The notes under the pieces: generated by a model | What the model was told of the DNA's origin: nothing | The model's database searches: none | Seen by the model: only the letters and a program-made list of their open reading frames with translations | NCBI GenBank assembly: GCA_947525005.1 | Contig: CANNUY010000007.1 | Coordinates: 1 to 64,000 of the forward strand | Direction of reading: 5' to 3' | Source of the DNA: an uncultured Candidatus Melainabacteria bacterium | Lineage (GTDB): Bacteria > Cyanobacteriota > Vampirovibrionia > Gastranaerophilales > Gastranaerophilaceae | Length of the DNA: 64,000 nt | Translations under genes and position numbers: made by a program | In this document: positions 53,001 through 61,965 of the stretch, piece by piece | How positions within the stretch are numbered: position 1 is the stretch's first letter | Layout: each line of letters begins with the position of its first letter

Positions 53001-54323
53001 ATGAAGTTACATATGCAAGTGTTAATTGCTTTAGGACTAGGTTTGAAACGTAATTGGCACATCTTTTTTGGTTTAATTGCCGGTGTTATTGTTGGTGTGT
53101 TTTTACACGTTCATCAAAATCCATTTGTTGTAGGATTTTTAACATTTATTGGTCAATTATTCATAAGAATGATTCAGATGGTTGTTATACCTCTTGTTAT
53201 ATCTGCGATTGTAATTGGTATAACAAGTGTTGGCGATAATAAACAGTTGGGAAAATTTGGTAAGAAGATGATTTTCTATTACGGTATGATTACCGTTGCT
53301 GCAGTTACAATAGGTGCAATTTTAGCATTGATATTCCAGCCTGGAGAAAATGCGGCTCATTATATTGCACAAGGTGTTGCTGGTGATATTCAACACACTG
53401 TTGCAACAACTATTGCTGCACAAAAAGGTCAAGTATTAAATCTTTTCTTAGGATTTATTCCTAGAAATCCTTTAGAATCTATTGCTAAAGGCGATATGGT
53501 TCCGATTATGATTTTTAGTTTAATTTTTTCTATTGCACTTGCAAAAGTTGGCGAAGTAAATCGTTCATTAGTATCTTTCTTTGAGTCAGTGTTTGCTGCA
53601 ACAATGAAAGTTACAGATTGGATTATGTACTTGGCTGCTCCTGGTGTGTTTGCGTTAACAGCTATTGCAGTATCTCAATTTGGTGCTGATATTTTTGTAA
53701 GTATCTCAAAATATTTGATGGTATTGATGCTTGGATTTATAATCCAACTTTTTGTAGTTTATCCATTATTCTTAAAGATATTCTCAAAAGTTCCTATATT
53801 AATGTTATATGCTGCAATTGCAGAAGCTATGATGGTAGCTTTTGGTACTGCAAGTTCATCTGCAACCTTGCCATTAACTATTGCTTGTTGTGAAAAAAGA
53901 GGAATTTCTCATAAAGTATCAAGTTTTGTATTGCCATTAGGTGCAACATTAAATATGGACGGAACAGCATTGTTACAAACAGTTGCAGTTATATTCTTAG
54001 CACAGGCTTATGGCGTTGCATTGACACCGTTCTTGATTATTCAAATTGCTTTATTAGCAATTGTTGCATCAAGTACTTGTGCAGGTATCCCTGGGGCAGG
54101 TTTGATTACTATAGCGTTGATTTTGAACGGTATGGGATTGAGTCCAGAGCAGTTAGTAGCTGGATTTGCATTCTTGTTCACTGTGGAAAGAATAACTGAT
54201 ATGATGAGGACTTTAGTAAATGTTACATCAGATGCTGTTGTTGCCGCAGCTATCGCTGATAATGAAAACGAAATCAATTATGATTTGTTGACTAATCCAG
54301 AATCATATAACGAAATAATTTAA
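53001..54323 (+). CDS. Dicarboxylate/amino acid:cation symporter (DctA/GltP family)
   Basis: 440 aa, SDF-family membrane carrier taking up glutamate, aspartate or C4-dicarboxylates with Na+ or H+. Signature regions: FGTASSSATLPLT (serine-rich hairpin 1), PLGATLNMDGTALLQ (NMDGT cation site) and SSTCAGIPGAG (hairpin 2), and a C-terminal RITDMMRTLVNVTSDAV, which has the substrate-site D-x-x-R-T-x-x-N-V. Ribosome site GGAAGGA. Own terminator. Confidence 0.94.
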   Translation: MKLHMQVLIALGLGLKRNWHIFFGLIAGVIVGVFLHVHQNPFVVGFLTFIGQLFIRMIQMVVIPLVISAIVIGITSVGDNKQLGKFGKKMIFYYGMITVAAVTIGAILALIFQPGENAAHYIAQGVAGDIQHTVATTIAAQKGQVLNLFLGFIPRNPLESIAKGDMVPIMIFSLIFSIALAKVGEVNRSLVSFFESVFAATMKVTDWIMYLAAPGVFALTAIAVSQFGADIFVSISKYLMVLMLGFIIQLFVVYPLFLKIFSKVPILMLYAAIAEAMMVAFGTASSSATLPLTIACCEKRGISHKVSSFVLPLGATLNMDGTALLQTVAVIFLAQAYGVALTPFLIIQIALLAIVASSTCAGIPGAGLITIALILNGMGLSPEQLVAGFAFLFTVERITDMMRTLVNVTSDAVVAAAIADNENEINYDLLTNPESYNEII

Positions 54324-54341
54324 GTATAGATAAATTTGTTA

Positions 54342-54382
54342 AAAACTCCGTTATGACATGTGTTCTAACGGAGTTTTCTTTA
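54342..54382 (+). terminator. Terminator of the symporter gene
   Basis: A 12-bp stem AAAACTCCGTTA/TAACGGAGTTTT (54342-54353 with 54366-54377). Confidence 0.85.
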
Positions 54383-54403
54383 TTAAGAATTTATAATATC
54401 TAC

Positions 54404-54432
54404 TTGATTTTAGTTTTTTACCATATTATTAT
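54404..54432 (+). promoter_or_regulatory. Promoter of rpsO
   Basis: TTGATT (54404-54409), 17 bases, TATTAT (54427-54432). Leaves a ~50-base leader that could hold S15 autoregulation. Confidence 0.5.
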
Positions 54433-54489
54433 AACTTCTGTAGAGTGCTTACGCCAATATGTACTCATACACAAGAAAAGGATAAAATT

Positions 54490-54765
54490 ATGTCAATTAA
54501 TTTGAAGAAAAACCAAAAAGAAGAAATTATCGCTAAGTTTGGAAAAAATGCAAAAGACACTGGTTCAACTGAAGCACAAGTTGCTATGTTGACTCAAAAA
54601 ATCGCTGAACTTACTGAACATTTGAAATCTAATAAGAAAGATTATGCAACAAAAAGAGGTTTGTTGATGATGGTAGGTAAAAGAAAAGGTTTGTTGTCTT
54701 ACTTGAAATCTAAAGACTTAGATGGATATAGAAACTTAATCAAAGAATTAGGAATTCGTGGTTAA
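54490..54765 (+). CDS. rpsO: 30S ribosomal protein S15
   Basis: 91 aa (usual 88-90). Binds 16S rRNA early in small-subunit assembly. [13 protein letters not shown], the loop following it and RRGL-type [18 protein letters not shown] are canonical. The start is the ATG after AAAAGGA; the frame is open 15 codons upstream but has no start signals. Monocistronic, without the pnp neighbour common elsewhere. Confidence 0.96.
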   Translation: MSINLKKNQKEEIIAKFGKNAKDTGSTEAQVAMLTQKIAELTEHLKSNKKDYATKRGLLMMVGKRKGLLSYLKSKDLDGYRNLIKELGIRG

Positions 54766-54782
54766 TTTTTAAAAAATTTATC

Positions 54783-54822
54783 CAAAAGTGGTCAGGTAAA
54801 AGCCTGACCACTTTTTTGTTTG
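54783..54822 (+). terminator. Terminator of rpsO
   Basis: A 13-bp stem AAAAGTGGTCAGG/CCTGACCACTTTT and a T run. Confidence 0.9.
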
Positions 54823-54824
54823 TA

Positions 54825-54915
54825 GGGATTTAGTACCCCTTTAATTATAAGATGTAATTACGAACGATTTTGAATTATCACATCTCCTTGTTCCGTTCTT
54901 AATGACGTAAAAAAG
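54825..54915. repeat. Dispersed-repeat remnant
   Basis: GTAGGGATTTAGTACCCC and CCTTGTTCCGTTCTTAATGACG recall the edges of the MITE-like repeat. No gene. Confidence 0.4.
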
Positions 54916-54956
54916 ATTTTAATTTGTATGTTGGTATACTAGCTCAATATAGCGTC

Positions 54957-56351
54957 TTATTTAATTACCTCAATCATATCGTAATCTTCGAGGTATGGTA
55001 AATGTTCTTCTGTAATCAATTCCCCTGGTAATAAAATTGCAATTCCAGGAGGACATTCTGCTACAACTTCACCAGACAATCTGCCGATAGCTTTTTCTCT
55101 TGGAACTTCTTCTTTTTCTGCATAAAACGCATCTCTCAATCTCATTTTGATTGTAGGTGTTAATAGTGGCATGTGTTTTTTATGTTCAGGTGTAAATCTT
55201 TCTGAGTAATCAGTTTTATCAATCTCTTTTAAACATTTTGCTAAATATTCAAAATCTTCTCTTGAATTTCCTATGTTTGATAACAAGAGTAAACCTTTAT
55301 CTGAAGCCGCTTCAACTTCTATATTGTAATCTTGTTCTAAGACAGTTTCTAGTTGTATTCCTGAAAGGTTTTTAGCTTTGATAAATATCTTTGTGCAATC
55401 CATTATATTTTGTTCCATGTGAGAAATGTTTTTTAATTTCTTTATCTCGTTGATTAAATATTTTGCATTATCAACAGCTTTTTGGATATTCTTTAATCCT
55501 TCTTTTGTTTCTAAATTAGCTCTTGCTGCATCTAATCCCGCAAGTAAAACGATTGAAGGACTTGTTGTATGTAATAATTTTAGTGAATGTTGAAGTGATT
55601 CAATATCTATTTTTGTATTTTTTGAAACGTGCATAACAGAGGTTTGTGACATGCTTCCACCTGTTTTATGAAAGGATTGAACCACGATATCTGCGCCATA
55701 TTCAAGAGCAGGTGTTGGGAGTTCATTATTGAACTTCCATAATGTTCCGTGAGCTTCATCTACAACAAGTATAACCTCGTGTTTTTTACAAATTTCTGCA
55801 ATAGTTTTTATATCAGAAACAACACCTTCATAAGTTGGATTAGTTATCCAAACCATACCGACATCTTTGTTACGTTTTAGTTCTGTTTCTATGCGTTGTG
55901 GTGAAATTTCTCCCCATAATCCCCATTCATCAAATTTTTCTGGGTTAATCCATATAGGTTCTGCTCCTGACATAATCAAGCCTGTAATTACTGAGCGATG
56001 GCAGTTTCTATTAACTATAACTTTTTTCTTCTTGCTAGTTAGTCCCATTGCTATTGCAAGATTGCCTATAGTTGAACCATTTAATAAGAAAAATGATTTT
56101 TGTGCACCAAAAAGTTCTGCACATTTATCTTGTGCTTCTTTGATAGGTCCAGTAGGTGGGTTAAGTGTCCCTATTCCATCAAACTCATCTGTCATATCGC
56201 ATTGAAAAAACTTGTCCCCAATAAGTTTCCTAAAAGGTTCATAGACACCTTCTCCTCTAGTGTGTCCAGGAATATGAAAATGATATGAACGCTTTTTATA
56301 AGCTCTTTCTAATGCTTCTACAATCGGCGCTTTTACAGTGTGTTTTTCCAT
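54957..56351 (-). CDS. Orn/Lys/Arg decarboxylase family (PLP, group III)
   Basis: 464 aa. PLP-dependent, short Gram-positive/cyanobacterial (YaaO/SpeA) form without the N-terminal wing domain. HIPGHTRGEG at the start, VVDEAHGTLWKF (PLP-binding Asp-x-Ala-His) and QSFHKTGGSMSQTS (Schiff-base Lys ~230), and the C-terminal domain with PPGIAILLPGE. Substrate (arginine, lysine or ornithine) cannot be fixed from sequence; arginine to agmatine for polyamines is most likely in this lineage. Leaderless-type start. Confidence 0.92.
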   Translation of the reverse strand: MEKHTVKAPIVEALERAYKKRSYHFHIPGHTRGEGVYEPFRKLIGDKFFQCDMTDEFDGIGTLNPPTGPIKEAQDKCAELFGAQKSFFLLNGSTIGNLAIAMGLTSKKKKVIVNRNCHRSVITGLIMSGAEPIWINPEKFDEWGLWGEISPQRIETELKRNKDVGMVWITNPTYEGVVSDIKTIAEICKKHEVILVVDEAHGTLWKFNNELPTPALEYGADIVVQSFHKTGGSMSQTSVMHVSKNTKIDIESLQHSLKLLHTTSPSIVLLAGLDAARANLETKEGLKNIQKAVDNAKYLINEIKKLKNISHMEQNIMDCTKIFIKAKNLSGIQLETVLEQDYNIEVEAASDKGLLLLSNIGNSREDFEYLAKCLKEIDKTDYSERFTPEHKKHMPLLTPTIKMRLRDAFYAEKEEVPREKAIGRLSGEVVAECPPGIAILLPGELITEEHLPYLEDYDMIEVIK

Positions 56352-56367
56352 ACATTAATTATATCAC
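56352..56367 (-). promoter_or_regulatory. Extended -10, leaderless, of the decarboxylase gene
   Basis: Minus strand TGA-TATAAT (box 56358-56363), six bases, ATG; no ribosome site. Confidence 0.5.
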
Positions 56368-56424
56368 GAATGAAATAATTGATGGTGGAAGTTGATTAAA
56401 GGACTAATAATTATATTAATTGTA

Positions 56425-56445
56425 ATTCCGAACTTGTTTCGGAAT
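56425..56445. repeat. Minimal form of the dispersed repeat
   Basis: ATTCCGAA-CTTGT-TTCGGAAT, a perfect 8-bp hairpin. The two arms equal the outer ends of the 133-bp unit at 15917-16049, so this looks like the repeat with its interior deleted. Followed by CCCTG as in the long copy. Confidence 0.7.
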
Positions 56446-56539
56446 CCCTGTAAACTGTTCGGGGGGATACTTTGACAATTTTACGAAAACTGCTCCCTTG
56501 CCTCTGAATGACATTTATATTCTGTCATTTAGCCAGATT

Positions 56540-59500
56540 TTATTTACCTTTTAGTTTAAGTTTACCATCTGCGCCGACTTCCCAGTTATCAGAAAGTTTG
56601 TAAATAAAGAAGGTACCGTGTTCACCTTTTCCTCGACCTCCTCTTGTTGACTCATAATCAGCCCATTGCATATTATCACTAGCATCAGCTAATCCTTGAC
56701 CGTTACCGTTTGTAATTGCAATGTGTCCCTCAAGGGAAGAATATTTGCTATTGGCTTCTGGGATAAAGATTACAATATAGCCAGCTGGCAAGTTTCTTAT
56801 GTCTGATTCAACAATATCACGTCCTTTGTTTTCGCCTACTTTGACATATCTAATAGGTGTAAACATTTCAGAATGTACGTCAAACCAGTTTTTGACGTTC
56901 TTTGGAACAGAACCGTATTTTGCCATGTCGCTAACATCAATACCTGCGTTTTTCATTGCTCCTTTTACACCTGTTAAACAGTTGCCACTATTAGTATTAT
57001 GTGGGTTTGTTCTTTTTACGTAATTGTGTGCTGATGTTGCAAGTATATTTTCTTGTTGTGATATATGGCCTGTTGTTGTTTTTGTGTTTACGCCTTTTGA
57101 TTGTTCGTGGTGGAATCCTCTACGTCTATATGTTTTGCTATCCTCATCAAAGTATGTTACGTCTTTAACTCCTTTAGACATTGAGGTTAAGACATTTTTA
57201 GAACCTGTTGTGTTATAAATTTGAGCGTGGTTTGTTAAGTATGCTCGTTTGTAGTCGTTTTCTGCTTTGAATATTTCTTTTGAATGTTTTGTAGCAAGGC
57301 GTTTGGCTTCATTTTTATCAATACCGTCTGTTGTATTGATTTTAGAGTCTTTATTTACTGTAGATTTTAGTTTGTTGAGGTGAACAAGTATCAATTTGAC
57401 GTCGCCATTTCTCATTGATTCCATCTCAGATTGTCTTAATCCGAAGTCAAACGACAACTCACCGTTTGCCATAGCTGTTGTTAACTGAGTTATATAATCT
57501 TTTGAAACGCCATTTTTAGCTAGTATTTGTGCTAATTTTTCTCGTTCTTGTTTTGTATTTAAGTGTTTATCTTTGTCATCATACATTGCAGGTAAGAATA
57601 CTACAGAGCCGTGTTCACCTCTATTTGTGCTATTTTTAAATACTCTTGTTTGATCTGCTCGTTCTGCATCTTGTACTTTGTATATTTTTTCAAGTTCTTC
57701 TGCTTTCTTACGAGAAGCAGAGTCTTCATTAAGTTTGTAGGCATTAGCATATTTTCTAACACCATTAGAATATTTCCAAACGGTTGGTTTGAAATAACCT
57801 TTTTTGATGGCATTAGTGTTTCCAGTGTTCCACGCTAAAGATAAAGCATCTTGTAATGTTACTTCGTTTGTCCAGCTTTCGGAGCTACCATCAGTGGATT
57901 TTACTGCATATCCTTTGTCTGATAATTTGTAACCTTTTAGCGTAGCAACTGTTCCTTGACATTGTTCTAAACCTTTTTGTGTCTCACTTTTTTGGATTTG
58001 AGTTTTATTTATGTAAGCTAGTACAATCATAGTTGCAACAGCTGATTTTTTAGGGTCGTTAAGGTCTTTTGCTGATTTTATACCATATTTTTTGAAGAGT
58101 TTGTTGATTTCATCAATCTTTGCATAAGTTGCATATTTAATTTGTGTTACACCATAAGATACGTGATGACCTGCTAAATCTGATGGTGAGCCGGTAGGAC
58201 GTTCTTTTTCGGAGATTATACCATCACCATTTTTGTCAAATTTTTGCAACATGTTCTTCATTTTAAGTCTTGAAGTAGGTTCTTCTCCCCAGTTAGTGCC
58301 GTCCATTTCGTGTGCAGCAATACCTACAGCTGTCTGAGCCATGTCGTTATACAAGTCATTGTCTATTTTTAAGTCTTTCATCAAGTTAGCTTTTGTTTTG
58401 TTATCAGCTAATGTTCCTGTGAATTTTTTCGCAGTTTTTGGTGCGTTCGGAGGTAGATTAAATGAAATTTTTGTCGCTGTTCTTAATGTTTCTTTTTTAG
58501 CTTTTGGTTTTTGAGTAGCACTATTTTTTATGTTCTTAATTTCTGATTCTGAACCTTGATGATATGATGTTTGAGTAACTCGTCCATTATCATAAGTTAT
58601 TTGTTGTGAAGCATAATAGTCTCTGTCGGTGGCTTTATTAGGGTTTAATTTGTCTTCATTTTCTTCTGTGTAGTCGGTTCCGACTGCACCCATACTAAGT
58701 TTATTGAAGAATGATGAAATTTTCTTCATTGTGTTCATATGAGATTTTTTGTAGGCTTCTTTTTCGGCATCAGTCATTTTTGATTGCCAACAAGAATTGT
58801 TTAAAATTGTTCTAATTTTACGAACTTTTGAACCTTTTACTTTTACACCAGTTTGTACGCATACCCATTTTTTTGAGGCTGAATCGTACTCAAGGTGTGC
58901 ATTTCCTTTATGTGTTTTTTGTAAGTTTGCTTGTAATGATTGAATTTTTGGTGCGGCAGCTTTTTGGATAGTTTTTGTTACTCGTTTCCCGTTTTCGGGT
59001 TTTGTTTCAGTGATTTGACCATTATTAAATTTCTCAACTTTTGATATAAATTTGCCATTTTTATCGTATTTAAAGTTGATATTGTATATTTTTCGATTTG
59101 TTAAATCTTTTCCAGCTGTAATGTTTACAGTGAATCCTTTTGAAGAATCACCTGAAACAGTGTATGTGTAACCATTTTGTTTTAGAAAATCTATTTTTTC
59201 TTTTGCATCACCTTTTGGTGTAGTGTCAGGTTTTTGAGCGCTGTTTGGTTTAGCTGGTTTTGGAGTTTTTACTGGATTCCCTGATATTGCGCCATTTTTA
59301 GGTTTAACATTATTAGAATGTATTAGTGGTGTATGTTTTACATAGGTTTGGTTTAATAAATAAGAACCTGAATTTGATGAACCACTGGTCGAACCAGAAC
59401 TGGCATGTTTAGATGCCTGTCTAGTTTTCCATTTTTCAACTTCTGCCAATCCGTCTTTTTCTGATAGTAAATTGTCGTTAGAAACTTTGTTTTGAATAGA

Positions 59501-60199
59501 TGGTGGAATTATTATTCCTTCCCCTACCATAAACCATTTTCTATCTTTTGCTTTTTGGTTGGCTTTGACAAATGCTTCATATTCTGCCGTGCCTTTTTCA
59601 AACCCTAATCTTTTAGCAGTCGCATCAAAAGTTTCACCTTCTTTTGCATAAGTAATTATATCTTTTTTAGCTTCTTCTTGTGGCTGATTGTTTTGATTTT
59701 GAACTCTTTGATTTTCGTTATTATTTTGTTGAACTGTTGGTGGTTTTTCTTGTTCTGGCTGAGGTGTTTGAACAGTTTGATGTTCTGGTTCTTGAACAAC
59801 TGGTTGTTCTATTATTTGTTCTGGGGTTTGATTTTCTTGATGCTCAATTGTGTCAGTATTGTTTAAAGTTTTTGTTTCTATTTGTTTTAATAATTCAAAA
59901 TATGATTCAGCATCTGCATTTGAAATGTTGTTTTCTGATAATAATTTTTTTGCTTCACGTTCAGAAAATATGTTGTTTTTGCCATGTTTAGCATATTTTT
60001 TAACATCTTTCAAAATCATTGCGATTTCGTTTTTATCAAGAGTGTTGTTATTATTTATGTCATAAGCACGAAAAATATTGGCAGCCTTAGATGAAAGATT
60101 TTCTAAATCTTTATTTTCTAATCCTTCCTTGATATTTTTTAGGTTAATTTCGCCTTCACGACCAAATCGTCCTAATCTCATTTCGTTTTTGTCTGACAT
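56540..60199 (-). CDS. Giant multidomain peptidoglycan hydrolase with EF-hands
   Basis: 1219 aa. In order: EF-hand loop DINNNNTLDKNE (47-58) with a possible second half, a Gln/Pro/Asn linker (~115-178), a LysM-like unit (~181-232) ending VGEGIIIPP, a Ser/Lys/Pro-rich middle, a lysozyme/SLT-like domain (~625-690) with AHEMDG (Glu ~631) and SYGVTQIK and an EF-hand DKNGDGIISEKE inserted between them, a third EF-hand-like DGIDKNE, and a C-terminal NlpC/P60- or CHAP-like domain with NSGNCLTG (Cys ~1074) and GHIAITNG (His ~1159). It would cut both glycan and peptide bonds, probably with Ca2+. There is no signal peptide. AAAGG ribosome site. Confidence 0.8.
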   Translation of the reverse strand: MSDKNEMRLGRFGREGEINLKNIKEGLENKDLENLSSKAANIFRAYDINNNNTLDKNEIAMILKDVKKYAKHGKNNIFSEREAKKLLSENNISNADAESYFELLKQIETKTLNNTDTIEHQENQTPEQIIEQPVVQEPEHQTVQTPQPEQEKPPTVQQNNNENQRVQNQNNQPQEEAKKDIITYAKEGETFDATAKRLGFEKGTAEYEAFVKANQKAKDRKWFMVGEGIIIPPSIQNKVSNDNLLSEKDGLAEVEKWKTRQASKHASSGSTSGSSNSGSYLLNQTYVKHTPLIHSNNVKPKNGAISGNPVKTPKPAKPNSAQKPDTTPKGDAKEKIDFLKQNGYTYTVSGDSSKGFTVNITAGKDLTNRKIYNINFKYDKNGKFISKVEKFNNGQITETKPENGKRVTKTIQKAAAPKIQSLQANLQKTHKGNAHLEYDSASKKWVCVQTGVKVKGSKVRKIRTILNNSCWQSKMTDAEKEAYKKSHMNTMKKISSFFNKLSMGAVGTDYTEENEDKLNPNKATDRDYYASQQITYDNGRVTQTSYHQGSESEIKNIKNSATQKPKAKKETLRTATKISFNLPPNAPKTAKKFTGTLADNKTKANLMKDLKIDNDLYNDMAQTAVGIAAHEMDGTNWGEEPTSRLKMKNMLQKFDKNGDGIISEKERPTGSPSDLAGHHVSYGVTQIKYATYAKIDEINKLFKKYGIKSAKDLNDPKKSAVATMIVLAYINKTQIQKSETQKGLEQCQGTVATLKGYKLSDKGYAVKSTDGSSESWTNEVTLQDALSLAWNTGNTNAIKKGYFKPTVWKYSNGVRKYANAYKLNEDSASRKKAEELEKIYKVQDAERADQTRVFKNSTNRGEHGSVVFLPAMYDDKDKHLNTKQEREKLAQILAKNGVSKDYITQLTTAMANGELSFDFGLRQSEMESMRNGDVKLILVHLNKLKSTVNKDSKINTTDGIDKNEAKRLATKHSKEIFKAENDYKRAYLTNHAQIYNTTGSKNVLTSMSKGVKDVTYFDEDSKTYRRRGFHHEQSKGVNTKTTTGHISQQENILATSAHNYVKRTNPHNTNSGNCLTGVKGAMKNAGIDVSDMAKYGSVPKNVKNWFDVHSEMFTPIRYVKVGENKGRDIVESDIRNLPAGYIVIFIPEANSKYSSLEGHIAITNGNGQGLADASDNMQWADYESTRGGRGKGEHGTFFIYKLSDNWEVGADGKLKLKGK

Positions 60200-60310
60200 T
60201 TACAACCTTTCCGTATTCTGCATGGATAACGGCAATTTGACAGGAAACTTTATAATATAAAGGTAAGTCTTTACATTTGTTTACAAAGCATGGCAACAAT
60301 TAGAAATTTT

Positions 60311-60339
60311 TTGATTATAACCTATATTTATTGTAAAGT
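60311..60339 (+). promoter_or_regulatory. Leaderless-type promoter of the HEAT gene
   Basis: TTGATT (60311-60316), 17 bases, TAAAGT (60334-60339), six bases, GTG start. Confidence 0.45.
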
Positions 60340-60345
60340 AGGGGT

Positions 60346-61302
60346 GTGAGTAATGATAATGGTTTAGATTTAGATTTGGTTATACAGACTTGTGGTATCG
60401 GAACGGAAGTTGATGCCGAAGTTCTTATTGAAAATTTAATTAACCTATCTGATAACTATACAGATGAAGAACTTATCCAGATTTATAATTATTTGATGGG
60501 TAAAGTTTATAATCCAAAGGTTTTGATGAAACTCATTACTCTATCTGACAGATATCGTGACAAGTCATCTTTGGCTGTTTTAACCAATTTGTTACTCATG
60601 CGTATAAACCTTGAAAATACACCTTATGACCACGATGACATGATAAATGTTAGAGTAATGTGCTCAAAGGCAATTGCAAATATAAAAGACACTTCTGCAG
60701 TTGGTTCGTTGCTTTATTGTTTGAATAATAAAAACGAAAACTATAAAGTTCGTCTTGCGTGTGCTGATGCGTTAGGTAAAATTGGCGATAAATATGCTGT
60801 AGCACCTTTGATTGATGTTATGCAAGATGAAGAAGAAAAGTCTGTATATTTGAAAGAGTCAGCAGTTTCTGCTCTTGGTCTATTAGGTGATACAAGTGCT
60901 GTTGATCCACTGATTTCTATTCTTGATGCAAAACAAGGGTTTTTAGATAAGTTTTCTTTTTTGAAAGAACGTATTATTGAAGCATTAGGAAAGTTAAATG
61001 TATCTGATAGGAAGATTTTTAAAGCGTTAAAGCGTTCTTTGTACGACACTTCACCAATGGTGCGTATAAATGCAATAGAAGCACTTATGAATACTGGTGA
61101 AGAAGAAGCTATTGAGCTAATTAGAACTGTTTTGACTGATGATGATGATGAGGTTAAAAAGAATGCGCTGATTGCTCTCTATAATTTAGAGGGAAGGGAT
61201 ATATTAGATGAAGTTCTTGCAAATCCTGATTATCCGCAGGTGTTAAAAGAGGAAGCTCAAGAGCTTATTGACGAATATGAAAATGAGGAAGAATATGAAT
61301 AA
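60346..61302 (+). CDS. HEAT-repeat protein
   Basis: 318 aa. Regular HEAT/PBS-lyase-like units: VRLACADALGKIGDKYAVAPLIDVM, LKESAVSALGLLGDTSAVDPLISIL, VRINAIEALMNTGEEEAIELI, VKKNALIALYNL. A helical solenoid for protein binding, cytoplasmic. GTG start; nearby ATGs are out of frame or stop at once. First gene of a tight run through queC, DUF366-like, a membrane protein and tatD. Confidence 0.88.
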   Translation: MSNDNGLDLDLVIQTCGIGTEVDAEVLIENLINLSDNYTDEELIQIYNYLMGKVYNPKVLMKLITLSDRYRDKSSLAVLTNLLLMRINLENTPYDHDDMINVRVMCSKAIANIKDTSAVGSLLYCLNNKNENYKVRLACADALGKIGDKYAVAPLIDVMQDEEEKSVYLKESAVSALGLLGDTSAVDPLISILDAKQGFLDKFSFLKERIIEALGKLNVSDRKIFKALKRSLYDTSPMVRINAIEALMNTGEEEAIELIRTVLTDDDDEVKKNALIALYNLEGRDILDEVLANPDYPQVLKEEAQELIDEYENEEEYE

Positions 61303-61963
61303 ATCAATTGTACTTCTTTCAGGTGGCTTAGATTCTTTGGTGTCTTTAGGTTTTTCTAAAGATGAATATAATATAGAGCTTGCTTTGACGTTTGATTATG
61401 GTCAAAAATCTTTAGAAAAAGAGGTAGAAGCTTCAAGTGAAATTGCAAAATATTATGGATTAAAACACGAAATTATTGAACTTGAATTTCTTAAAAATAT
61501 TACTCATACATCTGTTGTTAGTGAAGAAGAAGTTCCTACAGATATTTATGGAACAGAAGAAAGTGCAAAAGCTGTCTGGGTTCCAAATAGAAATGGTTTG
61601 TTTTTGAATATTGCGGCTTCTTACGCTGATAGTTATGATTATTCGCATATAATAATCGGTGCAAACAAAGAGGAAGGACAAACCTTTCCCGATAATACTC
61701 AAGAATTTATCGATGGAATAAATGAAAGTTTTAAATATTCAACGATGGTTGGTGTTAAAGTTGTTGCACCATTGATTAATTATGATAAAAATGATATAGT
61801 AAAATTTGCGTTAGACAATTCAATACCTTTAGATATGGTAATGAGTTGTTATAATGGGGATACAGGAAGTAAAAAGCATTGTGGTAAATGTGAGTCTTGC
61901 AAACATTTATTATATGCTTTAGAATATAATAAGGCTTACGATTTAATAGAACGGTTGTTTTGA
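61295..61963 (+). CDS. queC: 7-cyano-7-deazaguanine synthase QueC
   Basis: 222 aa. ATP-dependent conversion of 7-carboxy-7-deazaguanine to preQ0, on the way to queuosine in tRNA. N-terminal PP-loop VLLSGGLDS, later VWVPNRNGLFLN, and the C-terminal zinc site C-x8-C-x2-C-x2-C in SCYNGDTGSKKHCGKCESC. ATG at 61295 follows GAGGAA and overlaps the end of the HEAT gene by eight bases. queD/queE are not in the window. Confidence 0.96.
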   Translation: MNKSIVLLSGGLDSLVSLGFSKDEYNIELALTFDYGQKSLEKEVEASSEIAKYYGLKHEIIELEFLKNITHTSVVSEEEVPTDIYGTEESAKAVWVPNRNGLFLNIAASYADSYDYSHIIIGANKEEGQTFPDNTQEFIDGINESFKYSTMVGVKVVAPLINYDKNDIVKFALDNSIPLDMVMSCYNGDTGSKKHCGKCESCKHLLYALEYNKAYDLIERLF

Positions 61964-61965
61964 TT

